A stretch of 64,000 bases of DNA from Stenotrophomonas sp. 704A1 (GTDB lineage Bacteria; Pseudomonadota; Gammaproteobacteria; Xanthomonadales; Xanthomonadaceae). Positions within the stretch are counted from its first letter, which is position 1; each line of letters begins with the position of its first letter. A program made the translations under genes and the position numbers. This document shows, piece by piece, positions 54,851-62,931 of the stretch. The notes beneath the pieces are model-generated. The model saw only the letters and a list, made by a program, of their open reading frames with translations, made no database searches and had not been told where the DNA came from. Location of the stretch: NCBI RefSeq assembly GCF_030549525.1, contig NZ_CP130831.1:4055501-4119500 (forward strand), given 5' to 3'.

Positions 54851-54957
54851 GGGTTGGGCCGGGGTGGGGGCGCGGGACCGTTGGCGCCAGGGATGGCGCC
54901 ATCGAGCCCCATGGATGGGTTCACCGCGTGTCCCGCGCCCCCACCCCGGCCCGACCC
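54851..54957. repeat. Long palindromic element B (107 bp)
   Basis: Arms 54851-54878 and 54930-54957 match at 27 of 28 positions. The interior holds GGCGCC-AGGGAT-GGCGCC and CCCA-TGGA-TGGG hairpins, giving the same three-way-junction plan as element A with the GGATGG sense of the loop motif. Outside SMAG, this is the second repeat type of the window. Confidence 0.8.
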
Positions 54958-55053
54958 AATACGTAAAAACAACGAGCCATGACCCGCTGTTGCTGTTGCT
55001 GTTGCTTCAGACGTCGCTCGCAAGCAGTCGCGGCCGCAGGCCGCGCGGAAAAC

Positions 55054-55788
55054 CTACAGATGCCGCAGTTCCTGCTTCAGCGTCGCCACGCAGCGGCGGC
55101 TGACCTCCAGCGGCTGCTTGCCATGCCGCAGCACCGCCTGCACCTGCCCACCGCTGCCCCGCCGCAGTTCCACCAGCTCGTGGCGCGCCACCAGGCAGTT
55201 GCGGTGGATGCGCACGAAGCGACTGGCGAATTCCTCTTCCAGCGACTTCAGCGATTCCTCGATCAGGTCCTCGCCACGCGCGTGGTGCACCACCACGTAC
55301 TTCTCTTCGGCCTGCAGGTAATGGATGTCGTCCAGCGGAATCAGGCGCAGGCTGCCACGCAGCCGCGCGCACAGCATGCTGCGGGCCTGGCCGCCGGTGT
55401 GCTGCGGCTGGCCATCGCGGCCGGCCAGGAAGGTGCGTGCGCGGGCAATCGCCGCAGCCAGGCGCTCGGCCCGCACCGGCTTCATCAGATAGTCGATCGC
55501 TGCCGCCTCGAAGGCCGACAGTGCATGCGCGTCGTACGCAGTGCAGAACACCACCGCCGGGCGCGGCTCGAAGCTGGCCAGATGGCGTGCCGCTTCCAGG
55601 CCGTCCAGGCCGGGCATGGCGATGTCCAGCAGCACCAGGTCCGGCTGCAGCGCCGCACACGCGTGCAGCGCCTGCTCGCCGTTGCCGGCCTCGGCCACCA
55701 CGTCCACCCCGTCCTGCGCGGCCAGCAGGCTGCGCAGGCGCTCGCGCGCCAGCGGCTCGTCATCGGCGATGACTACCCTCACGATCAA
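55054..55788 (-). CDS. LytTR-family response regulator (AlgR-like)
   Basis: A 244-residue regulator: receiver domain (Asp in LVLLDIAMPG, Lys in DYLMKPV) and a LytTR DNA-binding domain (DIHYLQAEEKYVVVHH, FVRIHRNCLVAR). It is the partner of the kinase encoded 4 bp upstream. The pair followed by hemC is the arrangement of AlgZ-AlgR-HemC in Pseudomonas, where AlgR controls motility and exopolysaccharide; the role here is inferred. Between it and hemC lies a 536-bp gap with two long palindromes and a GTT/GCT-rich stretch (about 54988-55006). Confidence 0.92.
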   Translation of the reverse strand: MIVRVVIADDEPLARERLRSLLAAQDGVDVVAEAGNGEQALHACAALQPDLVLLDIAMPGLDGLEAARHLASFEPRPAVVFCTAYDAHALSAFEAAAIDYLMKPVRAERLAAAIARARTFLAGRDGQPQHTGGQARSMLCARLRGSLRLIPLDDIHYLQAEEKYVVVHHARGEDLIEESLKSLEEEFASRFVRIHRNCLVARHELVELRRGSGGQVQAVLRHGKQPLEVSRRCVATLKQELRHL

Positions 55789-55792
55789 CCCC

Positions 55793-56836
55793 TCACTGGA
55801 TCGGCACCGTCACCTGGCAGGCATAGTAGCCCTCGCTCCAGCCAGCCGTCATCCGCGCAGCGCGCCCGAAGCGCCAGGCCAGGCGATGGCCGATGCTGTG
55901 CTGGGCGTGGCCAGCCCCCTGCGCCAGGGCCAGCCCGGGTGCCTGTGGATCCGGCGCCGGATTGCGCACCGTGATCGTCAGCGCATCGCCGGCGCAGGCC
56001 AGATGCAGTTCGATGGTGCCGCCCTCGGGAAGGCGCGAGATGCCATGCAGCACGGCGTTTTCCACCAGCGGCTGCAGCACCAGGCGTGGCATCGGCAGCT
56101 CCCACGGCAGCGGCTCGTCGCGTTGCCAGTGCACCTGCAGGCGCTCGCCCAGCCGCAACGATTCGATCGACAGATAGCGCTCGGCCAGCTCGCATTCGTC
56201 ACGCAGGGTCGAATCGCCTTCGCCGGCCCCCAGTGCTGCGCGGAACAGATCGGACAGGTCCAGCACCGCGCGCTCGGCCACCGCCGGATCGCGATGCAGC
56301 AGGCTGGCGATCAGGTTCATGCTGTTGAACAGGAAATGCGGGCGGATGCGCGCCTGCAGGGCGTCGGCCTGGGCCCGCGCGTGGGCCTGCACCTGGGCCG
56401 CCCAGCGATCGCTGACGTAGAAATAGCGCAGCGCCAGTGCGGTGATCAGCGCGGTGGTGGCGGCACTGCCGAGGGTGAAGCGCCAGAAACCGATGCCACG
56501 GGTGAAGTTGTCACCCAGCACCGCATACAGCGCGTGGACGATGCCGGCGCAGGCCACCGCGATCACCGCAGCCAGTGCGACCGCCGCCAGTGCGCCGAGC
56601 AGTTCGGGAAGCCGCGACAGCGCCTGCCGCAGCACGCAGAGGCAGGCGCTGACCGCCAGCGCCAGCCACAGCGCGAAGCCGCTGGCCGATGCCAGTTCGC
56701 CGACCGTCCAGTGCCGGCTGCCATCGGGCGCCAGCGCCAGCACCACCACCACCAGCTCGGCCAGGCCGAGCATCGCCGCCAGCCGCGGCAGGCGGCACAG
56801 TTCGGGCATCCACGGCGCGGCGCTGCCCGTGGCCAT
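55793..56836 (-). CDS. LytS/AlgZ-type sensor histidine kinase
   Basis: A 347-residue kinase of the HPK8 (LytS/YehU) class. Four membrane helices (about residues 17-135) with no periplasmic sensor domain, then the phospho-acceptor motif QARIRPHFLFNSMNLI and an HATPase domain with LPMPRLVLQPLVENAVLHG. It starts 3 bp after the end of the carboxylesterase gene, and the regulator follows 4 bp after its stop, so at least these two are co-transcribed. Confidence 0.9.
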   Translation of the reverse strand: MATGSAAPWMPELCRLPRLAAMLGLAELVVVVLALAPDGSRHWTVGELASASGFALWLALAVSACLCVLRQALSRLPELLGALAAVALAAVIAVACAGIVHALYAVLGDNFTRGIGFWRFTLGSAATTALITALALRYFYVSDRWAAQVQAHARAQADALQARIRPHFLFNSMNLIASLLHRDPAVAERAVLDLSDLFRAALGAGEGDSTLRDECELAERYLSIESLRLGERLQVHWQRDEPLPWELPMPRLVLQPLVENAVLHGISRLPEGGTIELHLACAGDALTITVRNPAPDPQAPGLALAQGAGHAQHSIGHRLAWRFGRAARMTAGWSEGYYACQVTVPIQ

Positions 56837-56839
56837 GGC

Positions 56840-57499
56840 TCAGCCCACGCCCAGCCGGGCCTGCAGCCAGTCGCCCAGCGCGTCGATTTCCTCGGCGCAG
56901 ACCTGGTGGGCCATCGGGTAGCTGTGCCACTGCACCTGCAGGCCCAGTGCACCCAGCACCTGCGCGCTGTGCGCGGCCACCGCCTGCGGGATCACCGGAT
57001 CGCTGCTGCCATGGGCCATGAACACCGGCACGTCCACCGCGCCATCGACGCGGGTGGCCGCTTCGGCATCGGGCAGATAGGTCGACAGCGCGATCAGGCC
57101 GGCAAGCGGCGCGGTCCGCGCCAGCGCGGCGCTGAGGATCACCGCGCCCCCCTGCGAGAACCCGGCCAGGAAGATGTGATCGGCGGCGATACCGCGTCCG
57201 ATCTCGCGTTCGATCAGCGCATCCAGCTGCGCCATCGACTCGCGCACGCCGGCCATGTCGGCCCGCGAGCGGAAATCCATGCCGACGATGTCGTACCAGC
57301 CGCGCATCGGCACACCGTTGTTGATCGTGATCGGGCGCACCGGTGCATGCGGGAACACGAAGCGCAGCGCCGGCCACTGCGGCCGGACCAGTTCGGGCAC
57401 GATCGGGGCGAAATCATGGCCATCGGCCCCCAGGCCATGCAGCCAGATCACCGACCACTGCGGCGAGGCGCCGGTCTCCTGTTCCACCGTTTGCAGCAT
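56840..57499 (-). CDS. Carboxylesterase / phospholipase (alpha/beta hydrolase)
   Basis: A 219-residue esterase of the acyl-protein-thioesterase family. Oxyanion region WLHGLGADGHDF, nucleophile in AGFSQGGAV, Asp in GSSDPVIP and His in YPMAHQV. Cytosolic, no signal. Substrates in this family are short acyl esters or lysophospholipids. It is close to the AlgZ-like kinase gene (3 bp), suggesting co-transcription with the two-component pair. Confidence 0.9.
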   Translation of the reverse strand: MLQTVEQETGASPQWSVIWLHGLGADGHDFAPIVPELVRPQWPALRFVFPHAPVRPITINNGVPMRGWYDIVGMDFRSRADMAGVRESMAQLDALIEREIGRGIAADHIFLAGFSQGGAVILSAALARTAPLAGLIALSTYLPDAEAATRVDGAVDVPVFMAHGSSDPVIPQAVAAHSAQVLGALGLQVQWHSYPMAHQVCAEEIDALGDWLQARLGVG

Positions 57500-57549
57500 G
57501 TTGCGGCTCCGTTGCGTTCGAGCCGCATTATGCCGCCGACGGGGTGCGA

Positions 57550-59475
57550 TCAGTACAGCGGCGGCTGCTCGGCGGCTTCGCGGCGCAGCTGCACGGCACG
57601 GACCAGCACCGGCGGCGGGATGTTCTCCTCGGGAATGTCGAGCAGGCCCAGACGATGCAGGAACGCACCCGGCCCCCGCGAGGAGGTCAGCGCCACGACC
57701 GGGATCGCCAGCACCATGCCGATCACCACCGGCGCCATCCACGCGGCCAGCGACGGCGACACTGCCCAGGCCAGCACGCCCATGAAGGCGCCGAACAGCC
57801 CCAGCCCGCCGTAACCCCGGATCAGCGCCATCCAGGAGATGCCGCCATCGTCGCGCTGCTGCGCATCCCAGCCCGAATCACGACCGGACAGGACTTCGGC
57901 AACGCCACGCGACTGCACGTACATCACCACCGGCGCCATCAGCGCGGCCAGCACGGTTTCCACCAGCATCGACAGGAACGCACGCACCGCACCGCCGCAG
58001 CCGCGCCGATCGACCGGATCGAGCAGCATGGCCAGATAGCCCAGCACCTTGGGCATCAACAGCACGGCCATGGTGGCCGCGAACAGGCGCACCACCTGTT
58101 CTTCATCCTGCGCGCGCCAGTACACGCTGGGCGAGAGGTGCAGCAGGGCGTTGAAGTCGATGCCTTCCTGGAACAGCGGGATGGCGATGCCGATCAGCAT
58201 CAGCATCGCCCACATCGGCGCGGTGAAGTAATGGCCGATGCCGATCAGCATGTGGATGCGGCTGATCCAGTGCAGGCCGCGGCTGCCGACCACCTTGCCG
58301 TGCTGCAGATTGCCCTGGCACCAGCGGCGGTCCCGTACCAGCAGATCGGTCAGCGTCGGCGGGCCTTCCTCATAGCTGCCGCCCAGGTACGGCACCATGT
58401 GCGCGGCCCAGCCGCCGCGGCGCATCAGCGCCGCTTCGACGAAATCGTGGCTCAGCACGTGGCCACCGAACGGCTTGCGCCCCGGCAGTGCGGGCAGGCC
58501 GGCATGGTCGGCGAAGGCACGGGTGCGGATGATCGCGTTGTGGCCCCAGTAATTGCTTTCGGCGCCGTGCCACCAGGCCACGCCACGGGCGATCACCGGG
58601 CCGTACACGCGGCCGCCGAACTGCTGCATGCGCGCGAACAGGGTGCGGCCACCGATCACCGACGGCAGGGTCTGGATCAGCCCGACATCGGCGTTGTGCT
58701 CCATGCCGGCGACCAGGCGCACGATGCTGTCGCCGGTCATCAGGCTGTCGGCGTCCAGGATCAGCATCTGCGGGTAGGCGCCACCGAAGCGGCGGACCCA
58801 GTCGGCGATGTTGCCGGCCTTGCGCGCGCTGTTGTCGCCGCGGCGACGGTAGAACAGGCGGGCATGGCCGTCGGGCACCAGCCCGCGCAGCTCGGCGAAC
58901 ACCTGTTCCTCGGCACGCGCGATGTCGTCGCGCCGGGTATCACTGAGCACGAAGAAATCAAAGCGCTGCAGCTGGCCGGTGGCCGCCACCGATTCGTAGA
59001 TCGCGCGCAGGCCGGCCAGCAGCCGCCGCGGGTCTTCGTTGTAGGTCGGCATCAGCAGCGCGGTGCGGCTGTGCACGGTGGGCAACGGCTTGTCCGGATC
59101 GATGCCGAGCCGGTAGCCACGGTCGAACACGGCGGTCAGGAAGCCGGCCACGGCACTGGCGAACGACAGCGCGATCCAGGCGAACAGACCGACGAACAGC
59201 ACCAGCAGGCACGCCTCCAGCACGCTGATGCCGTTGCCGGACAGCACACGCCACATCATGCGGGTGGCCACCGCGGTCATCGCCACGGTTCCGCCCAGGA
59301 TGTACAGCCGGCGCAGGCCGATCATGCGCGGCGAGGTACGATGCCGGCGCACCTTCAGCTCGCCCTCGCGCAGGGTCTGCTCGGGCATCGCCAACGGCGA
59401 TTCGTCCGGCAGCACGGCCCAGCCGGCGTCGGGACCGGCAACGGCCGGTTCCGCGTTGATGGTTTGACTCCCCAT
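57550..59475 (-). CDS. opgH: Glucans biosynthesis glucosyltransferase H
   Basis: A 641-residue inner-membrane GT2 glucosyltransferase that polymerises and exports osmoregulated periplasmic glucans. Two N-terminal helices (about 55-110), the catalytic domain with [19 protein letters not shown] and the processive-enzyme RDRRWCQGN, then about six C-terminal helices. In Xanthomonas the homologue is HrpM, needed for virulence. It is shorter at the N-terminus than E. coli OpgH, and opgG is not adjacent. Confidence 0.95.
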   Translation of the reverse strand: MGSQTINAEPAVAGPDAGWAVLPDESPLAMPEQTLREGELKVRRHRTSPRMIGLRRLYILGGTVAMTAVATRMMWRVLSGNGISVLEACLLVLFVGLFAWIALSFASAVAGFLTAVFDRGYRLGIDPDKPLPTVHSRTALLMPTYNEDPRRLLAGLRAIYESVAATGQLQRFDFFVLSDTRRDDIARAEEQVFAELRGLVPDGHARLFYRRRGDNSARKAGNIADWVRRFGGAYPQMLILDADSLMTGDSIVRLVAGMEHNADVGLIQTLPSVIGGRTLFARMQQFGGRVYGPVIARGVAWWHGAESNYWGHNAIIRTRAFADHAGLPALPGRKPFGGHVLSHDFVEAALMRRGGWAAHMVPYLGGSYEEGPPTLTDLLVRDRRWCQGNLQHGKVVGSRGLHWISRIHMLIGIGHYFTAPMWAMLMLIGIAIPLFQEGIDFNALLHLSPSVYWRAQDEEQVVRLFAATMAVLLMPKVLGYLAMLLDPVDRRGCGGAVRAFLSMLVETVLAALMAPVVMYVQSRGVAEVLSGRDSGWDAQQRDDGGISWMALIRGYGGLGLFGAFMGVLAWAVSPSLAAWMAPVVIGMVLAIPVVALTSSRGPGAFLHRLGLLDIPEENIPPPVLVRAVQLRREAAEQPPLY

Positions 59476-59797
59476 GCCCGCCTACTCCGCGCAGGCCGCA
59501 GAGCCGGCCATCCAGGCCAGGCTGCATGCGCCAAGGTTCCTGGCACGCGTTCCCGGCGCCCGCACTTGTCCTGTCTGCGACGGCGTCATGCCGCGCAGTC
59601 GATGTCTGTCACTACCGGAACCCACACGATCTCCAACGGGGCGGAATCGAAAAATGCGGCCCAGTCTAGGGGGCTGAATGTAAGCCGGGTGCGAAGGTGC
59701 CGCCCGGGGATTTCCCCCATTCAGCCATCAGCAGGCGTTGCCCGCCGGGTTCCGCCGGATGTCGATTGATGGCCGTGGGTACTGGATCGTAACAAAC
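59476..59797. other. Intergenic region between opgH and the TonB receptor
   Basis: About 320 bp with no convincing gene or structured RNA. It must contain the opgH promoter on the minus strand. It runs into the Fur-like box at 59798 and the long leader of the TonB receptor. Confidence 0.5.
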
Positions 59798-59816
59798 GAG
59801 AACGGTTATCATTCCG
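59798..59816 (+). promoter_or_regulatory. Fur-like box upstream of the TonB-dependent receptor
   Basis: GAGAACGGTTATCATTCCG matches the 19-bp consensus GATAATGATAATCATTATC at 12 positions and overlaps TATCAT, a good -10 hexamer (59807-59812). This is where a Fur repressor would block transcription when iron is sufficient. Confidence 0.6.
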
Positions 59817-59966
59817 TTAACCAGGCAGGTCGTTGCGCCCTCTGCGCCAGACCCACCCAGCTGCGCCGGCCACGCCGTGCGCCCGACGACCCACGGAAGG
59901 GTGGCTGCCTGCTGTCTGCCTGCGCCTGCCGCTTCCCCGGGTCTCTCCTCTCCCATGGAAGCCGTC

Positions 59967-62009
59967 ATGCCCCAGTCCCCTTTCCGTTCCGCGCGCCCGT
60001 CGCGCACCCACCTTGCCCGTGCCCTGGCCAGCGCCTGCCTGCTCACCCTGCCGGCGCTCGCCGCCGCTGAAGGCAGCGCCGACGCCTCGACCAAGGACCT
60101 CGATACGGTGGTGGTCACCGCCTCGGGCAACCAGCAATGGATCAAGGATGCCCCGGCCAGCATCAGCGTGATCAGCCGCGAGGACATCGAGCGCCAGCCC
60201 GTGCACGACCTGGCCACCCTGCTCAGCCGCGTGCCGGGTGTCACCGGTGGCCTCAGTGCGGTCGGCGAGCAGTCCAAGATCAAGCTGCGCGGCATGCCAT
60301 CCAACTACACGCTGGTGCTGGTGGACGGCAAGCGCATGGGCAGCTCGGCCTCGACCAACTACCGCCCCGACCTCGGCCGCCAGGACCTGAACTGGATCGC
60401 GCCGGACCAGATCGAGCGCATCGAAGTGGTGCGTGGCCCGATGTCATCGCTGTATGGCTCGGACGCGATGGGCGGTGTGATCAACATCATCACCAAGCGC
60501 ATCGGCGACGCCTGGAACGGCAGCGCCACCCACAGCTACACCCGGCCGCAGGATGGCAAGCGCGGCGACACCCAGCAGATCGGGGCCACCTTCTCTGGCC
60601 CGCTGGGCGAACGTTTCGGCCTGCGCATCGGCGCCAACAGCATGCGCCGCGACTCTGACCGCGACAACGGCGGCGTCTACGGCAACGCCTATGCCGGCGA
60701 GAAGGACCGCAATGTCGACGCGCTGCTGGAATGGAAGCTCAGCGACGCGCAGGAGCTGTCGCTGGAGGCCGGCCACGGCGTGCAGCAGGCCTTCATCGCC
60801 CAGGCCCTGGAAAAGCAGGACGAGGGCGCGTGGGGGGCGAGCGAACTCAAGCGCAGTTCGCTGGCACTGAACCATGATGGCAACTGGCGCTTCGGCACCT
60901 CCAAGCTGAGCGCGTACTGGACCGAGTACAAGAACGATATCGGCCCGACCGGCCGCTCCGAGGCCACCGACAGCATTCTCGAAGCGAGCCTGAGCACGCC
61001 GTTCACGCTGGGCGTGGAGCACCAGTTCGCGGTGGGCGGCCAATGGAAGCGGCAGGAGCTGACCAACACCGACACCATCGGCCGGGCGCCGATCGACTAT
61101 GCCGGCAACCCGGTCGTGGGTTCGGCGCTGGAAGTGGATACCTGGGCGCTGTTCGTCGAGGACGAGCTGAAGCTGCATCGCACCCTCGCGCTGACCCTGG
61201 GCGCGCGCCTGGACCACCACGAGCAGTTCGGCGGCCATGTCAGCCCACGCGCCTATCTGGTCTGGCACCCGGCCGGGCAGTGGACCCTCCGCGGCGGCGT
61301 CTCCAAGGGATTCCGCGCGCCCAGCCTGACCGAGAACTCCCCCAGCGCGGCGACCCAGTCCGGCGGCCGTGGCTGCACCTCGCTGATTCCGCTGGGCTAC
61401 GTGCGCGGCGGCTGCTACATGGCCGGCAACCCTGACCTGGACCCGGAAACCAGCACCAACCGCGAGCTCGGCATCAGCTTCGACAACGACCGCGTCGATG
61501 CCGGGCTGACCTACTTCCACACCGACTTCAAGAACAAGATCGAGTACGAAGCGCTGGGCTTCTTCAACGGCTACTGGTGGACGCGCATGAGCAACGTGCA
61601 GCGCGCACGCACCAGCGGCATGGAAGGCAACCTCAATCTCCGCTTCGGCGAGCACTGGCGCTGGCGCACGTCGGCCACCTGGATGAAGGAAGCCAAGAAC
61701 CTGACCACCGGCCGCAACCTGATCGATACCCCGGAGTTCTCCGGCTACTCGTCGCTGGACTGGACCCCGAACGCGATCTTCTCCAGCAGCCTGTCGGCGC
61801 AGTACACCGGCAAGCAGACCGGCGTGGCCAGCACCTTCCTGAAGGCCTACACGCTGTATGACCTGACCGCAGCCTGGAACGTCAACGACGTGCTGACCCT
61901 GCGTGGCGGTGTCAGCAACCTGGCCGACAAGAAGCTGTACGCCGACGGCGCCACCGACTACTTCGTGGCGGGCCGCAGCTACTTCCTCGGTATCACCGCG
62001 CGCTTCTGA
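59967..62009 (+). CDS. TonB-dependent receptor (catecholate siderophore/colicin type)
   Basis: A 680-residue outer-membrane receptor: signal peptide ending LAAAE, TonB box LDTVVVTAS, plug domain with PVHDLATLLSRVPGV, LRGMPSNYTLVLVDGKRM and IERIEVVRGPMSSLYGSDAMGGVINI (typed as IEVVRGP and SLYGSDAMGG), and a barrel ending in Phe (YFLGITARF). The plug resembles CirA/FepA-type ferric-catecholate receptors; the ligand is inferred. The ATG at 59967 follows GGAAG; an ATG at 59955 is the alternative. Preceded by a Fur-like box. Confidence 0.9.
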   Translation: MPQSPFRSARPSRTHLARALASACLLTLPALAAAEGSADASTKDLDTVVVTASGNQQWIKDAPASISVISREDIERQPVHDLATLLSRVPGVTGGLSAVGEQSKIKLRGMPSNYTLVLVDGKRMGSSASTNYRPDLGRQDLNWIAPDQIERIEVVRGPMSSLYGSDAMGGVINIITKRIGDAWNGSATHSYTRPQDGKRGDTQQIGATFSGPLGERFGLRIGANSMRRDSDRDNGGVYGNAYAGEKDRNVDALLEWKLSDAQELSLEAGHGVQQAFIAQALEKQDEGAWGASELKRSSLALNHDGNWRFGTSKLSAYWTEYKNDIGPTGRSEATDSILEASLSTPFTLGVEHQFAVGGQWKRQELTNTDTIGRAPIDYAGNPVVGSALEVDTWALFVEDELKLHRTLALTLGARLDHHEQFGGHVSPRAYLVWHPAGQWTLRGGVSKGFRAPSLTENSPSAATQSGGRGCTSLIPLGYVRGGCYMAGNPDLDPETSTNRELGISFDNDRVDAGLTYFHTDFKNKIEYEALGFFNGYWWTRMSNVQRARTSGMEGNLNLRFGEHWRWRTSATWMKEAKNLTTGRNLIDTPEFSGYSSLDWTPNAIFSSSLSAQYTGKQTGVASTFLKAYTLYDLTAAWNVNDVLTLRGGVSNLADKKLYADGATDYFVAGRSYFLGITARF

Positions 62010-62063
62010 TGCGCACCGCGATCGCGCTGGCAAGCGGCCAGCGCGATCGTAAGACGATGCGGT

Positions 62064-62234
62064 TCAGTCGTTTTCCAGCACGGCCGGCGCAGCATCGCGG
62101 CTGGCCGCATTGCGTGCACGGTCCATCGCCACCGCCAGTTGCTGGCGGGCGAGCAGTTGTTGTGCCTGCACCACTTCGGGTGTCGGCAGGAGCACCGGTC
62201 CGGGTGCGTTTTCCGGTGTAGCAGGTGTGGTCAT
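62064..62234 (-). CDS. Small hypothetical protein, 56 residues
   Basis: A short protein with a GGAGG ribosome site four bases before the ATG. The N-terminal part is Pro/Thr-rich, followed by an Ala/Gln/Arg helix (VVQAQQLLARQQLAVAMDRARNAA is the region, about residues 21-44). Soluble by composition. I do not recognise a family. It is convergent with the TonB receptor. Confidence 0.55.
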   Translation of the reverse strand: MTTPATPENAPGPVLLPTPEVVQAQQLLARQQLAVAMDRARNAASRDAAPAVLEND

Positions 62235-62450
62235 GCAACCTCCATGGACATTCCGCCAGCGCCCGTAAAGCGTGTGGGGCAGCGGCGGACTGCGCACCCT
62301 ATCCTAAAAAGAAGGCCGATGGGTTACGTGCGACGCTCGGACGCAAGCCCCTGGACGTAGATCCGTCACATTTTTGACGGTCCGGACTGGAAGGCTGAAT
62401 ACGACCCATTTATCATGTAAACGTTTTCTCACAGGGATGTCCCTACGCAC

Positions 62451-62837
62451 ATGAACGCCGTCGATCTCTCCCGCTTCAGCCCGAAGTGGCAGTTCCGCTT
62501 CAACTTCTTCCAGCAGCACGGTGCCCCCAAGGAGCCGGGTTTCAAGCAGGCCTGGAAGGCGCTGTCCTTCGGCGACCGCCTGAAGATCAACCTGAACTTC
62601 TTCGCCTTCTTCTTCGGCGCGATCTATCTGTTCATCCTGGGCATGTGGCGCAAGGCCCTGGTGGTGATCGGCATCAACATTGTCCTGGTCGTGATCAGCA
62701 TGTTCCTGCCGGACATCGTCGCCCGCGCGCTGTTCATTGCCATGAACTTCCTGGTGGCCTCCAGCACCAACTACAGCTATTACCTGGAACAGGTGAAGGG
62801 CAATACCAGCTGGAACCCCTTCGAAGGCATGTTCTAA
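62451..62837 (+). CDS. DUF2628 family membrane protein
   Basis: A 128-residue protein of the DUF2628 type: a cytoplasmic N-terminus with RFSPKWQFRFNFFQQHG and KALSFGDRLKINLNFFAFFFG, two to three membrane helices, and a C-terminus with NYSYYLEQVKGNTSWNPFEGMF (motif at about 107-128). Function unknown. A terminator with a GACGCCCGG stem follows at about 62892. Confidence 0.82.
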   Translation: MNAVDLSRFSPKWQFRFNFFQQHGAPKEPGFKQAWKALSFGDRLKINLNFFAFFFGAIYLFILGMWRKALVVIGINIVLVVISMFLPDIVARALFIAMNFLVASSTNYSYYLEQVKGNTSWNPFEGMF

Positions 62838-62849
62838 GCCTGCCTGTCT

Positions 62850-62869
62850 GCCGGCATTGCCCGGCAGTA
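62850..62869. repeat. Decayed SMAG
   Basis: CTGCCGGCATTGCCCGGCAG, 13 bp past the DUF2628 stop, followed by GTACC where the GTAG end would be. It keeps the stem but not the canonical sequence. Confidence 0.5.
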
Positions 62870-62891
62870 CCAGCGGTTTCCAGTTGCATCG

Positions 62892-62920
62892 ACGCCCGGC
62901 CTTGGCCGGGCGTCGTCATT
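62892..62920. terminator. Bidirectional terminator
   Basis: GACGCCCGG / CCGGGCGTC with a 4-base centre and a GTCATTTG tail, between the convergent DUF2628 and chemoreceptor genes. Confidence 0.75.
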
Positions 62921-62931
62921 TGCAGCGTGGT

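Noticed and set aside
55029..55048. Terminator after the LytTR regulator gene
   Set aside because: CGCGGCC-GCA-GGCCGCG forms a stem but there is no T run on the minus strand.
54518..55053. Open frames upstream of hemC
   Set aside because: They run through palindromic repeats, lack ribosome sites and have no coherent protein composition.
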